A stretch of 64,000 nt of DNA from GCA-2683135 sp964507445 (GTDB lineage Bacteria > Planctomycetota > GCA-002687715), in assembly GCA_964507445.1 (NCBI GenBank), contig CAZDQF010000004.1:1-64000 (forward strand), given 5' to 3'. This document shows, piece by piece, positions 33,304 to 42,806 of the stretch. The notes under the pieces were generated by a model. The model searched no databases, had not been told where the DNA came from, and worked only from the letters and a program-made list of their open reading frames with translations. Both the position numbers and the translations under genes were made by a program. Position 1 is the stretch's first letter; every line of letters starts with the position of its first letter.

Positions 33304-35425
33304 CCGGGCGGTCCTCGCCCTCTGCGGCGTGCTGACCGCCTGTGCCGCCGCTCCGGAGGAACCCACGCCTCCCCGGTCGGGGCCGCTGCCGATCTCCTCT
33401 GCTCGAGTCGGGATCTCTCCCACCCTGGCCTCCGCCATGGGCTTCTCGGAGCAGGCCATCAGCGAGTCCGTGGACCCGAAGCGCCTGTCCGACACCCTCA
33501 AGGAGGTCGCGGCGCGGCCCCACCACGCAGGGAGCGACGCAGACCTCGCGACCGCCAAGTACCTCCACGAGCAGTTCATCATCGCGGGTCTGGAGAGCCG
33601 GATCGAGGAGTACGAGGTGCTGCTGCCGTGGCCGGAGGAGGTCACGGTGGAGATGCTGGCTCCCCACGCCTACCGATGCGCCATGCGCGAGGAGCCCCTG
33701 GATCAGGACTTCGACACCCACACCAGGGAGGCCCTGCCGCCACACCTCGCCTACTCCCCCGATGGGGACGTGATCGGACACCTGGTCTACGTGAACCTCG
33801 CCCGAGAATCAGACTTCGCGGAGCTCAAGAAGCGAGGCGTGAAGCTGGAAGGCGCCGTAGGGATCGCCCGATACGGGGCCCTCTTCCGGGGGAGCAAGCT
33901 GCGCAACGCCGCGGCCTGCGGGATGGCGGCCCTGCTGCTCTACTCGGACCCGAAGGACGACGGCTTCGCCCGGGGCGACACCTACCCGGACGGGCCGTGG
34001 CGTCCTGAGAGCGCCGTCCAACGCGGCTCGGTCCTGGACATCGCCCGATACCCGGGGGACCCGTTGACCCCCGGGGAGCCGGCCCTGGCCAACGCCCGGC
34101 GGCGCGACCTGGGGGACGTGGACACGATCCCGGCCATCCCGGGAGCCCCGCTGTCCGCCCGCGACGCGCGGCCGCTGCTCGAGAGCCTGAAGGGAGCCAA
34201 CGTGCCCGAAGGCTGGCAGGGTGCCCTCCCGTTCCCGTACCACGTAGGCGGGACCGAGGAGGTCAGCGTCCGGGTCCGGGTCCGCTCCGACTGGCGCATC
34301 CGCAAGATCTGGAACGTGGTGGCGAGCCTGCGGGGGTTCCTCTTCCCGGAAGAGGAGGTCATCGTCGGCAACCACCGGGACGCCTGGGTACACGGGGCCG
34401 TGGACCCGGGCAGCGGCACGGCGGTGATGCTCGAGGCCGCCCGCGTCCTGGGCGACCTCGCTCGCAACGGACGGCGGCCCGCCCGCAGCATCGTGTTCTG
34501 CTCCTTCGATGGAGAGGAGTACGGCATGCTCGGCTCCATGGAGCACGTGGAGCACTTCAGATCGCGGCTCCTCGAGCGGGCGATCATGTACGTGAACGTG
34601 GACGCCGCCGTGTCCGGCCCCAATCTCGGCGCCCGGGGGTCTCCGGAGCTCTCCCTGATGCTCAACGGGGCGCTCTCCGGAGTGCGGGACGACCGCTCCG
34701 ATCGGCGCCTCTCCCTCCTGGACGCCACCGGCCCACAAGCGCTCCAGACGCCGGGAGGCGGCAGTGACTTCGTCCCCTTCCTCCACCGCCTGGCGCTCCC
34801 CGTCCTGGACATCGCGTCCAGCGGCCCCTACGGCGTCTACCACTCCGGGTTCGACACCTATACCTGGATGAAGAAGCACGGGGACCCGGGGTTCTCCACC
34901 CACGCGCGCATGTCCCGGCTGCTCGCGGTCCTGCTCAACCGGATCGCGTCGTGCACGGTGCTGCCGATGGACTACATCTCCCTCGCGGACTGGATGAAGG
35001 AACACCTGCCCGCCATCCCCGCCCCGGCGGGGACCTCAGACCAGCGCTCTCTGAGGGACGCCGTCCTGGCCCTACGCGAAGCTGCGCTGGCCATGGACGC
35101 CAGCAGGGCGTCGCTGGTGGAGTCCGACCCGGACCCGCTCCGCTTGCGCGCCGTCAACCGCGCATCCTGGCAGGCGCTTCGGGTGCTGCGAGCGGACGGG
35201 CTGCTCCCGGAGCGCCCGTTCTTCGCCCACGCCCTGGTCGCCACCGACCAACGTGACGGGTACGGCGCGTTGACCTTCCCGTCGATTCGCAGCGCCCTGG
35301 CAGACGGCGACGTGGAGCGGGCGCGAGAGGCTGAAGCCCGTATCGTCGCCATCATCGACGACCTCATTCTCAGCCTGACCCGCATCACCGAGGCCATGAA
35401 CACCCTGGCGGAGCCCGCCCAGTGA
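33218..35425 (+). CDS. M28-family metallopeptidase (glutamate carboxypeptidase II-like lipoprotein)
   Basis: The body matches glutamate-carboxypeptidase-II/transferrin-receptor proteins: a PA domain (GDVIGHLVYVNLARESDF, GAVGIARYGALFRGSK), the M28 catalytic domain (EEVIVGNHRDAWVHGAVDPG, SIVFCSFDGEEYGMLGS, then a late His in YHSGFDTY), and a C-terminal helical dimerisation domain. A lipoprotein-type core AVLALCGVLTAC precedes the mature part. No start codon lies just before it: candidates are ATG 33218 (inside the previous gene, chosen because it retains the signal core), ATG 33200, or GTG 33329, which cuts the core. A sequence error near 33300 is possible. Confidence 0.85.
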   Translation: MWRRPSAISSESSPRGSRAARSARPSRTDRAVLALCGVLTACAAAPEEPTPPRSGPLPISSARVGISPTLASAMGFSEQAISESVDPKRLSDTLKEVAARPHHAGSDADLATAKYLHEQFIIAGLESRIEEYEVLLPWPEEVTVEMLAPHAYRCAMREEPLDQDFDTHTREALPPHLAYSPDGDVIGHLVYVNLARESDFAELKKRGVKLEGAVGIARYGALFRGSKLRNAAACGMAALLLYSDPKDDGFARGDTYPDGPWRPESAVQRGSVLDIARYPGDPLTPGEPALANARRRDLGDVDTIPAIPGAPLSARDARPLLESLKGANVPEGWQGALPFPYHVGGTEEVSVRVRVRSDWRIRKIWNVVASLRGFLFPEEEVIVGNHRDAWVHGAVDPGSGTAVMLEAARVLGDLARNGRRPARSIVFCSFDGEEYGMLGSMEHVEHFRSRLLERAIMYVNVDAAVSGPNLGARGSPELSLMLNGALSGVRDDRSDRRLSLLDATGPQALQTPGGGSDFVPFLHRLALPVLDIASSGPYGVYHSGFDTYTWMKKHGDPGFSTHARMSRLLAVLLNRIASCTVLPMDYISLADWMKEHLPAIPAPAGTSDQRSLRDAVLALREAALAMDASRASLVESDPDPLRLRAVNRASWQALRVLRADGLLPERPFFAHALVATDQRDGYGALTFPSIRSALADGDVERAREAEARIVAIIDDLILSLTRITEAMNTLAEPAQ

Positions 35426-36693
35426 GGCCGCTGCTGCTGGCCCTGGCCCTCACGATCTCCGCTGCCGCGCAAGCAAACGGCGACCCTCTCGAGCTCCCGG
35501 AGCTGCTCGCGCTGATCACGGCGCAGGTGGAGATCGGTGAGTTGAAGGAGAAGATCGCTCGGGACGGGACGGCGTTCCCGCCGACCCCGGCCATCCGGCG
35601 GCGCCTCGTCTCCGCAGGCCTCACCATGGAGGACCTCGCGAGCCTGTTCCCTGAGCGCGCCGCTCCCGCCCGCACCCCCATCGGAGAGAGCGGACTCAGC
35701 GTGACCCTGCCTCAGGGGTGGGAACTACGAGGAGAGGCCGGGGCGTGGACCCTGTTCATCCCCGACACGCCGCCGACGGTGCGCTGCGACGTGGTTGTCA
35801 GGACCTGGCGGCTGCCGACGACGGTCCGGGACGGCCTGGACGACAAACGCCGCGTGCTCTCCGACCTGATCCCAGCTCAGACCCGGACCCTGATGGAGCA
35901 GGGATTCGAAGCCGCGGGGACCACCCCTTGCGCCGTTCGAGGCATCACGGGTGTGCGCCACATGCTCAAGCGGGACCGGGTCGGCGAGAGCCCCGCCACC
36001 GTCAGCCTGACCCTGTTCTCCAAGCGGGACCGGGTGCTCCTGATCCGGGCCCACACCGTCGGCGCCGATGACGATCCGTGGCTCCGGGTGGCGCGGGCCT
36101 CCATCGAGGGCTGGGTCAGGAGCGTCAGCCCTGCGACGGAACCGAAGCCGCTCCTCCTCTCGGGGACCCGGATCCTGGCGCGGACAGACGAAGGGCACAT
36201 GATCGTCGGTCGTGACGGCCGGACGTCGCCGGGCCCGGCGTTGGCTCCCTCCGCTTCTCTCAACCCGGACCCGCTGGCGCTCACGGCGCCCTGGGAGTTT
36301 CGACCGGAGGCAGACTCCAGGCCCCAGCCTCCGAACCGCTTCGGCCAACCTCGAGCGGTGGAAGCGATCGAGGACCCGGGCAGCGCCCATCTCCTGTGCG
36401 CCGTCGCGAGCGATCACCATCCGGTCCCGGGCCAGGAAGGCGAAGCAGCGAGCGCCGGCCGCCTGGTGTACGCCACCGAGGCACCTGACCCCCTGCTCAC
36501 CCTGATCATTCGCACACGCCCGGGTGTGGGCGAGCCGGTGATCTGCAACCCCAGGTTCCTCCCCTCCGGACACGAGGTCATCTTCATCGACCCCGAACGC
36601 GGGCTCTGCGTGATGCCTCGGGACGGCGGCCTCCCCGTGGTCCTGCTCCCGGGCGCAGTCCACGCCGCGGAGCCATGGCTGCTGCGGCCCTGA
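35422..36693 (+). CDS. Secreted hypothetical protein (423 aa)
   Basis: The GTG start overlaps the M28 stop as GTGA and yields a signal peptide (MRPLLLALALTISAAAQANG). The middle (about residues 90-235) resembles a PsbP/DUF1795-like fold: GLSVTLPQGWELRGEAGAWT, then VRHMLKRDRVGESPATVSLT. The C-terminal part has beta-propeller-like phrases (RILARTDEGHMIVG, EVIFIDPERGLCVMPRDGG). I do not recognise a named family. Tight coupling to the M28 gene suggests co-export. Confidence 0.6.
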   Translation: MRPLLLALALTISAAAQANGDPLELPELLALITAQVEIGELKEKIARDGTAFPPTPAIRRRLVSAGLTMEDLASLFPERAAPARTPIGESGLSVTLPQGWELRGEAGAWTLFIPDTPPTVRCDVVVRTWRLPTTVRDGLDDKRRVLSDLIPAQTRTLMEQGFEAAGTTPCAVRGITGVRHMLKRDRVGESPATVSLTLFSKRDRVLLIRAHTVGADDDPWLRVARASIEGWVRSVSPATEPKPLLLSGTRILARTDEGHMIVGRDGRTSPGPALAPSASLNPDPLALTAPWEFRPEADSRPQPPNRFGQPRAVEAIEDPGSAHLLCAVASDHHPVPGQEGEAASAGRLVYATEAPDPLLTLIIRTRPGVGEPVICNPRFLPSGHEVIFIDPERGLCVMPRDGGLPVVLLPGAVHAAEPWLLRP

Positions 36694-36858
36694 CGGCCCT
36701 CAACACCCCGAAGAAGTGATCGCAGGTCACGGCACGGAGTTTCAGTGCCCAGAATGTGAACGGTCGCGGCCAGACCTTCGTATGGACCCGGGTCGTGTCA
36801 GGCGATGCACCCAAGGTGGCGCTTCACCTCGGCCGATAGAGGGAACTGGAACCGAGCC

Positions 36859-37323
36859 ATGGCCACATTCTCCTACAGCAGGGATGGCAAACACCTCATC
36901 ATCCGGACGCTCACCCCCGGTGGGACCGAGATGCCGCTGGCCTTCTGCGCGTCCGGTTTCAGCATCCTGGGCCTGATCATGTACGGCCTCGGGGAACCGC
37001 TCCTGGGCCTCATGACCGGAGCGCTCGGCGTCGTGTCCCTCGGCATCCTGATGTTCGACACCCGGGTCGAGGTCCTGCGCAGCGGCGAGCTGCACGTGCT
37101 GCGCACGCTGGTCGGCCTGAGGTTCTTCCAGCGTCGGTTCGCCGCCGGCAGCTGGCGAGTGAATGTGGTGGCGGGAGACGAATGGGCCGAGGACCTGGCG
37201 TCCTGGAACTTCGTCATCCAGGGAGAGCAGCGGGTCATGGTCCCCTACGCCTTCCCGAAGAAGCAGGGCGCGGTCCGGGTCAAGCAACGGGTCCTCGCCT
37301 TCCTCGACGACTCGCCGTTCTGA
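36859..37323 (+). CDS. Small membrane protein (154 aa)
   Basis: From the ATG at 36859 the protein starts MATFSYSRDGKHLIIRT. It has two adjoining hydrophobic segments (about residues 30-62, LAFCASGFSILGLIMYGLGE and LLGLMTGALGVVSLGILMF) and then a soluble C-terminus of beta character ending VRVKQRVLAFLDDSPF. It is last in the plus-strand run. The function is unknown. The 165-bp gap before it shows no clear terminator. Confidence 0.55.
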   Translation: MATFSYSRDGKHLIIRTLTPGGTEMPLAFCASGFSILGLIMYGLGEPLLGLMTGALGVVSLGILMFDTRVEVLRSGELHVLRTLVGLRFFQRRFAAGSWRVNVVAGDEWAEDLASWNFVIQGEQRVMVPYAFPKKQGAVRVKQRVLAFLDDSPF

Positions 37324-37351
37324 TCCGAGAGAGCGCCCCGGGAGGACGAGG

Positions 37352-39982
37352 TCACTCCATCTTCTGGAGCACCTGGATGTCCTTGTACTCCACGTGCATG
37401 TCCTGGCCGCCGTGAAGTTGCAGCGCGATCAGGCCACGGCGCCGCCCCTTGTCATCCGGCAGCTCCGCGGTGACGCGGTTGTTGATCTTGACCACGAGAC
37501 GGCCGCCGTGAGCGGAGAGCTCCACCCGGTTCCACTCCCCGGGCTCGTACTTGGCCTGCTTGATCTGCTTCTTGTCCGGCATGTGGACCCAGGCCCGACC
37601 GCCGGTCTCGTAGAGGCCTCCCGTCTCGGCGCTGGAGTCGATCTCCACCTGGAAACCGTGGACGGAGACCCCTGACGCCACACGCTCAGCCCTGAAGTAC
37701 AGGCCGCTGTCACCGGAGTGCACCCGGAACCAGGCTCGCAGGGTGAAGTCCTCCATCGGCGCGTCATGGACGAGCAAGCCGTGCCGGCGCTCTTCCTTGG
37801 GCGAGGTGCCGACGATGGCGCCGTCCTTCACATCCCAGCGGCCGCCCTCCGTGGGCTTCCACCCTGCCAGGGTCTTGCCGTCGAACAGGGGCCGCCACAT
37901 GTGGCGCCCCAGGTCCTTCAACCGGACGTTACGGAAGCGGTAGGTGAGCCCCTTCTCCCCGTGATGCTGCAAGGCGATGTGCCCCTCCAGCTTCATGGCG
38001 TCGCGGTAGTCAGCGGTCAGGACCCCGTTCAGCCAGATGCGGAGGTGGTCACCCTCCGCGTGGATGCGGTACTTGTTCCACTCGCCGCGCTTGTAGGCGG
38101 CCTGCGCTGCGGGCTTCCCCGCGAGGGGAGCCAGCCACCCGCGCCGCCCTTCGTCATACAGGCCTCCAGCCCAGCGGCGGTCGCTGGGGTCCACCTCCGC
38201 CTGGTATCCCCACAGCCGGTTCTTCTTGAACTCGCTCCTGAACTGGATCCCGCTGTTGCCGTTGTCCGGGATCCTGACCTCCGCTTCCAGGATGAAGTCG
38301 CCGTAGCGCTTCTCGGTCGTGAGGAAGAACTTCCGGTTGCCCGTCAGGCGCACCTCTCCATCAGCCACGGTCACGTCGCCCCAATCGAAGGGCTTGCGCC
38401 AACCGGTGGTGGATGCGCCATCGAACAGCGCCACCCAATCTCCGCCGCCGTCCGCCGCCGCGCTCTCCTTGGCCGGCTTCTTCCGCGGCGGCTCCGCCCG
38501 CGGAGGCTGCGCGCTCTCTCCTCCAGGAATGTTGATCAAGGTGTAATAGGCGTCAGGATGCAGCAGCGGCTCCCCGTCCCTGTTGGTCAGCCCCTTGACC
38601 TTCAGCTCGTGGACGTAGCCCGCGCGACGACCGTCCACCGCCAGGCGCAGCCGCTTGCCGTCCAGGCCCGCCGCCGCCACGCGCACCGTGGGCTTCGCCC
38701 GATCCACCTCCGGGCTCCCGTAGGGGCTGTGCAGCAGGTAGGTATAGCTCTCCATGGTGAACTCGGCGTCGCCCAGGCTCGCCGGGTCGAACGGCTCGGT
38801 GAACACGAGCTCGAAGCCATCGGCGGTGGCCTTCATCTCGTGGATCTCGAAGGGCACCTCACCGGTCCACTCCATCCGCTGGATGCCGTAAGGGCGATTG
38901 CCCTTGCTGCCCCAACCGCGCTGGGTCTGGCCGCAGAACATGACCTTCTTGTCCTTGCCCCAGGCGACCCGGATCACCCCACACTGCATCCCGCCGCGGA
39001 AGGGGTAGCAGGCCCCCTGCCAGTGCCCGTTCACCTCCTCCAGGGTCACGCGCATGACCCAGGAGTGGTGTTGGTCAGAGACGAACAGCTGTCCGGCGAA
39101 CGGCCCGAACTTGCCCTCGGACGTGTCCCACACCATGCCCGCGGGGGACTTCCCCATCTTGTTGTAGGGGAACCAGACCGCCGGCAGCTTGAAGGTGGGC
39201 ATCTTCTCGACGACGTCCGGCATCTTCATGCCGTTGGGCGGGTTCCCCGGGTGCTCCCAATCCCACTCCTCCTTGTTGCAGGACCCGATCCCGTGAGGGT
39301 GGCCGTGGAAATCACCGGGCTCCAGATGGGAGAGCTTGGACGCGCCGCACCACTCTCCCTGGTTGTCCGTATAGAACATGTCTCCCCAGGGAGCGTTCTC
39401 CAGACCTGCCGGTGAACGGAGCCCGCAGCTGACCGGGTGAAAGCCGCCGTCCTTGGTGATGCGGACGGCGAAACCACGCCAGTCCACGCGACCGAAAGGT
39501 TCGCCACCGAAGGGCTTGTTGGTGGTGATCCAGAAGTCCCCGTCCGGCCCGAGCCGAGGGCCGAAGTTGTACTCGTGGTAATTGCCGGAGATCTTCCACG
39601 CGTCACAGACGGTCTCGATCTCGTCCACCTTGTCGTCCCCGTCGGTGTCCCGCATACGGGAGAGCTCCCCCCGCTGGGTGAACCAGATCCAACCGTCGTG
39701 GACCAGCAGGCCGAGGGTCTCCTGGAGCCCCTCGGCGAACTTCTTGAACCGGACCTTGGACGGGTCTCCGTAGGCACCCTCGATGATCCAGACCTCGCCG
39801 CGCCGGGTGCAGACCATGGGCCTGCCGTCCGGGAGGATGGCGATGCCGCCGACCTCGAGGACGACGTCCTCCGGCAAGGGGAGCGTCACGAGACGGTAGT
39901 AGTCTTCCTCCTTGGGCTGCCCCTGGGCCACCGCCGTGAGGAGAACGAACGCGCTGAGCAGGCTGATTGATTTCATCGTCAT
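37352..39982 (-). CDS. Secreted dehydrogenase-like protein with two DUF1080 domains
   Basis: The 876-aa product (start MTMKSISLLSAFVLLTAVAQ) overlaps the upstream stop as TAATG. Residues of about 25-400 resemble glucose/sorbosone-dehydrogenase beta-propellers found in planctomycetes (VGGIAILPDGRPMVCTRRGE, CGLRSPAGLENAPWGDMFYT). Two DUF1080/3-keto-disaccharide-hydrolase-like jelly-rolls follow: one from WVALFDGASTTGWR (about residue 520), one from WRPLFDGKTLAGWK (about residue 697). It is the last gene of the E1-acyltransferase-cytochrome unit. A role in extracellular sugar oxidation or breakdown is inference. Confidence 0.82.
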   Translation of the reverse strand: MTMKSISLLSAFVLLTAVAQGQPKEEDYYRLVTLPLPEDVVLEVGGIAILPDGRPMVCTRRGEVWIIEGAYGDPSKVRFKKFAEGLQETLGLLVHDGWIWFTQRGELSRMRDTDGDDKVDEIETVCDAWKISGNYHEYNFGPRLGPDGDFWITTNKPFGGEPFGRVDWRGFAVRITKDGGFHPVSCGLRSPAGLENAPWGDMFYTDNQGEWCGASKLSHLEPGDFHGHPHGIGSCNKEEWDWEHPGNPPNGMKMPDVVEKMPTFKLPAVWFPYNKMGKSPAGMVWDTSEGKFGPFAGQLFVSDQHHSWVMRVTLEEVNGHWQGACYPFRGGMQCGVIRVAWGKDKKVMFCGQTQRGWGSKGNRPYGIQRMEWTGEVPFEIHEMKATADGFELVFTEPFDPASLGDAEFTMESYTYLLHSPYGSPEVDRAKPTVRVAAAGLDGKRLRLAVDGRRAGYVHELKVKGLTNRDGEPLLHPDAYYTLINIPGGESAQPPRAEPPRKKPAKESAAADGGGDWVALFDGASTTGWRKPFDWGDVTVADGEVRLTGNRKFFLTTEKRYGDFILEAEVRIPDNGNSGIQFRSEFKKNRLWGYQAEVDPSDRRWAGGLYDEGRRGWLAPLAGKPAAQAAYKRGEWNKYRIHAEGDHLRIWLNGVLTADYRDAMKLEGHIALQHHGEKGLTYRFRNVRLKDLGRHMWRPLFDGKTLAGWKPTEGGRWDVKDGAIVGTSPKEERRHGLLVHDAPMEDFTLRAWFRVHSGDSGLYFRAERVASGVSVHGFQVEIDSSAETGGLYETGGRAWVHMPDKKQIKQAKYEPGEWNRVELSAHGGRLVVKINNRVTAELPDDKGRRRGLIALQLHGGQDMHVEYKDIQVLQKME

Positions 39983-42792
39983 TACCACCAGATCTCGACC
40001 GCGAACTCCACCGTCTTGCCCTTACCGGGGCTCACCGACGCGAGGAGCTCCTGCCCCCCGCCGGCGCTCCGGCTCTTCACCTTCACGTCCCCGGAGAACC
40101 GGAGGCGCTGGACCGGGTCGCCGTGCACCCGCCACTCACCGTCTTCCATGGACATGCTCTTGCCCGTGGCTGCCCTGAAGAACAGGGTCTCGCCGGGCGA
40201 GGGTGCGTGGACGACGAACCTGCGGCGGGCGCCGCCGCCGAGCCGGCTGAGGAGGGGCTCGAACGACTCCTCCACCGTCCAGTCCCCGTACCGATACCGG
40301 AACCACGGCACCCCCTGGGCGTCCACCCGACGGCCGACGACCGCGTAGCCGGCCTCGGCGCCGACGGCCTCAGGCCACGGGGACTCCATGCTCGCCAGTC
40401 GCGCGAACGGGACCCCCTTGGGCATGTCCAGCACATCCTTCGAGGCGGGGACCTCGAGCGCGCCGGCGCGCGCATGCCAGGTCCCCTTGGCGTTGAAGAA
40501 GGAGCCGCGCCAGACCTTCGCGAGGCGGGAGTTCTGGACGTCGAAGGCGCAGTGGATGCGCTCCTTGTGCCCCACCACCACCGTCCGCGGGCTCACGTCC
40601 TTCATGAACACGCCCACCATCACCGGCTCAGACCCGGGCAGCAGGTCGTAAGCCCCCGCCTTCCCCTTGAGACCGTCCGGCACCGGCATGGTGGCTCCCA
40701 GAGACAGGTAGGTCCAGATGGCCTCGATCTGCTTCTCGGGGTCGCCCCCGAGCAGGTCCTTCACCGGGCTCTTGCCGTCCACCCAGAACTCCGGCATCCG
40801 GGTGTCCATGTTGACCGCGTTGGGGTTCAGCAGCAGGTCCTTGAACCATGGCCAGCGCAGCCGGCGGGTCATGGGCTCCAGGTCCACGGCGGGGATGCCG
40901 AGGGAGTCCTCCCCGCAGAACTCGTGGCAGCGGATGCAGCCGAGGCCGTTGGATGTGCCGACGAGATCACGACCCACCTTGGCCGCCTCGACGCTGAACT
41001 CAGGCTCCGCGATCACCGACTTCTGCGGGTCCGCCTCATGGAACGCGTCCACCAGGTGCCCGATGTTGGCCTTCCCAAACTCCGGCATGCGGGATGCCAT
41101 GTGCTGGTGGACCCGCTTCCCGTCCAGCAAGGTGGCCGCGAGCCACTCCTTGTGGAGCTTACGCCCGACGCCGGAGAGGTCCGGAGGCAAGCGACCGCTG
41201 TCGTCCGCGTCCACGACCTTGAGCAGCTTGAAGTACTCCTTCCGCAGCGGGTGGGTCCCGCCGGTCCCGGACCGCCGATGGCAGGCATAGCAGTTCTGCT
41301 GGCGCATGGTCATGTCCACGCTCTCAGCAGGGGTCCGGGGCTTGCTCAGGGTCGACGGCGACGCCAGCACCTGGGCCAGGGCATCACGCTCCCCGTCGGT
41401 GAGCGCGAGCTTGGGAGACTTGCCGTCGTTCTCGGGGCCGATGCACCCGCCGCGCTTGCCCTTCAAGGAGGCCAGCGACGGCACCCCCTCCAGGGGCTTG
41501 AGGTTCATGCCCTCGTCCTGCAACGAATGGCAGGAGGCGCACCCCACCATGCCGAAGAGCATCTCTCCCACCTTGACCTGCCGAGGGTTCACCACGAACT
41601 CGGTCGCACCAACGGGCTTGTAGACGAGGGACTCGTGGGACAGGCGGGAGCGGGGGATGATGGCCTTGGGCACATCGCATTCCTTGGACTCCCACCGCAC
41701 CTCGAGGCCTTCGCCACCGCCGCGCTCGAACATGAGGACCTCGACGCTGTGGCGGCCGGCGGCCAGCTCCGCGGTCCCCGACTTCTCCACCATGGGGTGG
41801 GTACCGTCGTTCTGCACCAGCAGCTTGCCGTCCAGGTAGAGGCGCGAGCCGTCATCGGAACGCGTGAAGAAGGTCCAGCTCCCTTCCTCCGGGACGTCGA
41901 CGAAGCCGCTGTAGCGGAAGGCGAAGTCGCTGTCGCGATGTTCGGGGAGCTTGCTCAGGTCGTGGATCACGCCGCTGCGGACCACGGCCTGCCCCTCCGG
42001 GTTGGGCGCCGGGGACGTGTTGGGGTACTCGAAGTACTCGTACTTCAGCCCCGGCACCGGCTCGCGCTTCTCACCCTGCTGATCCTTCAGCAGGTAATGG
42101 GCGATGGCCTCGGCGTCAGCGTCCGACAAGGCCAGGGAGGGCATCCGACCGGAGGGCCGCACGTGGAGCGGGTCCACGAGGAACCTGGTCAGCGCCTGCA
42201 CCGTGGTCTTCATGGCCAGGTCCGGCAACGGGACGTCCGGCGGCGGCAGGGTGCCGGGCTCGACGTAGGGGTCCACCTCCTGGGCGTGGAACTCGCGCTC
42301 CTCCTCGCTGACGTTGGCCAGCTCCCAGTAGGGGTAGGCCAGCTCCCAGGCCTTCTCCTTCGGCGCATGGCAGCCGACGCAGCCCACCTGATGGAACAGC
42401 TGTCGACCGCGCTCGAAGGTGCCCGGCGAGACCGCCACCGGCTCCTGCTTGATGCCGCCTCCGTGGGACACGAGGAAGTGGACCAGCGCCTCCACCGCGC
42501 GCGTGCGCCTGGCGTCGTCCCCCACGTTGTTCAGGACATCCGGCATGGTGGTGCCGGGCTTGGTCCCGTGGGGGTCGAGCAGGTAGCGGCGCAGGTACTG
42601 GGGCGTCACCCGCGCGCCCACGTCGCTCAGTCGCGGCGCGATCTTGGTGTGCAACCGCGCGTCCACTCCGGGGTCCGGGGCGTGGCAGCGGGTGCAGGAG
42701 TGGTCCGATAACAGCAACTCACCCGCTTGATGCGTCGACTGGGCGAACGCAGCGGGGACCAACAACAGAACAGCGGTCAGGATTCGCGGCAT
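39982..42792 (-). CDS. Multihaem c-type cytochrome protein with PA14 domain
   Basis: The 936-aa exported protein (signal MPRILTAVLLLVPAAFA) has five CxxCH haem-binding motifs: CTRCH at 33-37, CVGCH near 138, CASCH near 415, CYACH near 500 and CIRCH near 617. A PA14 carbohydrate-binding domain lies at about 245-360 (GLKYEYFEY, SWTFFTRSDDGSRLYLDGKL, LEVRWE). The last ~250 residues are beta-rich. Multihaem PA14 or Planctomycete-cytochrome proteins usually pair with dehydrogenases; here the next gene is one. TAGAAT lies 8 nt upstream of the ATG. Confidence 0.85.
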   Translation of the reverse strand: MPRILTAVLLLVPAAFAQSTHQAGELLLSDHSCTRCHAPDPGVDARLHTKIAPRLSDVGARVTPQYLRRYLLDPHGTKPGTTMPDVLNNVGDDARRTRAVEALVHFLVSHGGGIKQEPVAVSPGTFERGRQLFHQVGCVGCHAPKEKAWELAYPYWELANVSEEEREFHAQEVDPYVEPGTLPPPDVPLPDLAMKTTVQALTRFLVDPLHVRPSGRMPSLALSDADAEAIAHYLLKDQQGEKREPVPGLKYEYFEYPNTSPAPNPEGQAVVRSGVIHDLSKLPEHRDSDFAFRYSGFVDVPEEGSWTFFTRSDDGSRLYLDGKLLVQNDGTHPMVEKSGTAELAAGRHSVEVLMFERGGGEGLEVRWESKECDVPKAIIPRSRLSHESLVYKPVGATEFVVNPRQVKVGEMLFGMVGCASCHSLQDEGMNLKPLEGVPSLASLKGKRGGCIGPENDGKSPKLALTDGERDALAQVLASPSTLSKPRTPAESVDMTMRQQNCYACHRRSGTGGTHPLRKEYFKLLKVVDADDSGRLPPDLSGVGRKLHKEWLAATLLDGKRVHQHMASRMPEFGKANIGHLVDAFHEADPQKSVIAEPEFSVEAAKVGRDLVGTSNGLGCIRCHEFCGEDSLGIPAVDLEPMTRRLRWPWFKDLLLNPNAVNMDTRMPEFWVDGKSPVKDLLGGDPEKQIEAIWTYLSLGATMPVPDGLKGKAGAYDLLPGSEPVMVGVFMKDVSPRTVVVGHKERIHCAFDVQNSRLAKVWRGSFFNAKGTWHARAGALEVPASKDVLDMPKGVPFARLASMESPWPEAVGAEAGYAVVGRRVDAQGVPWFRYRYGDWTVEESFEPLLSRLGGGARRRFVVHAPSPGETLFFRAATGKSMSMEDGEWRVHGDPVQRLRFSGDVKVKSRSAGGGQELLASVSPGKGKTVEFAVEIWW

Positions 42793-42800
42793 GGCCGCAG

Positions 42801-42806
42801 ATTCTA
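42801..42806 (-). promoter_or_regulatory. -10-like TAGAAT close to the cytochrome gene start
   Basis: TAGAAT on the minus strand ends 8 nt before the ATG at 42792. It overlaps the end of the acyltransferase gene, and no Shine-Dalgarno is visible. It could be an internal, leaderless start. Confidence 0.35.
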
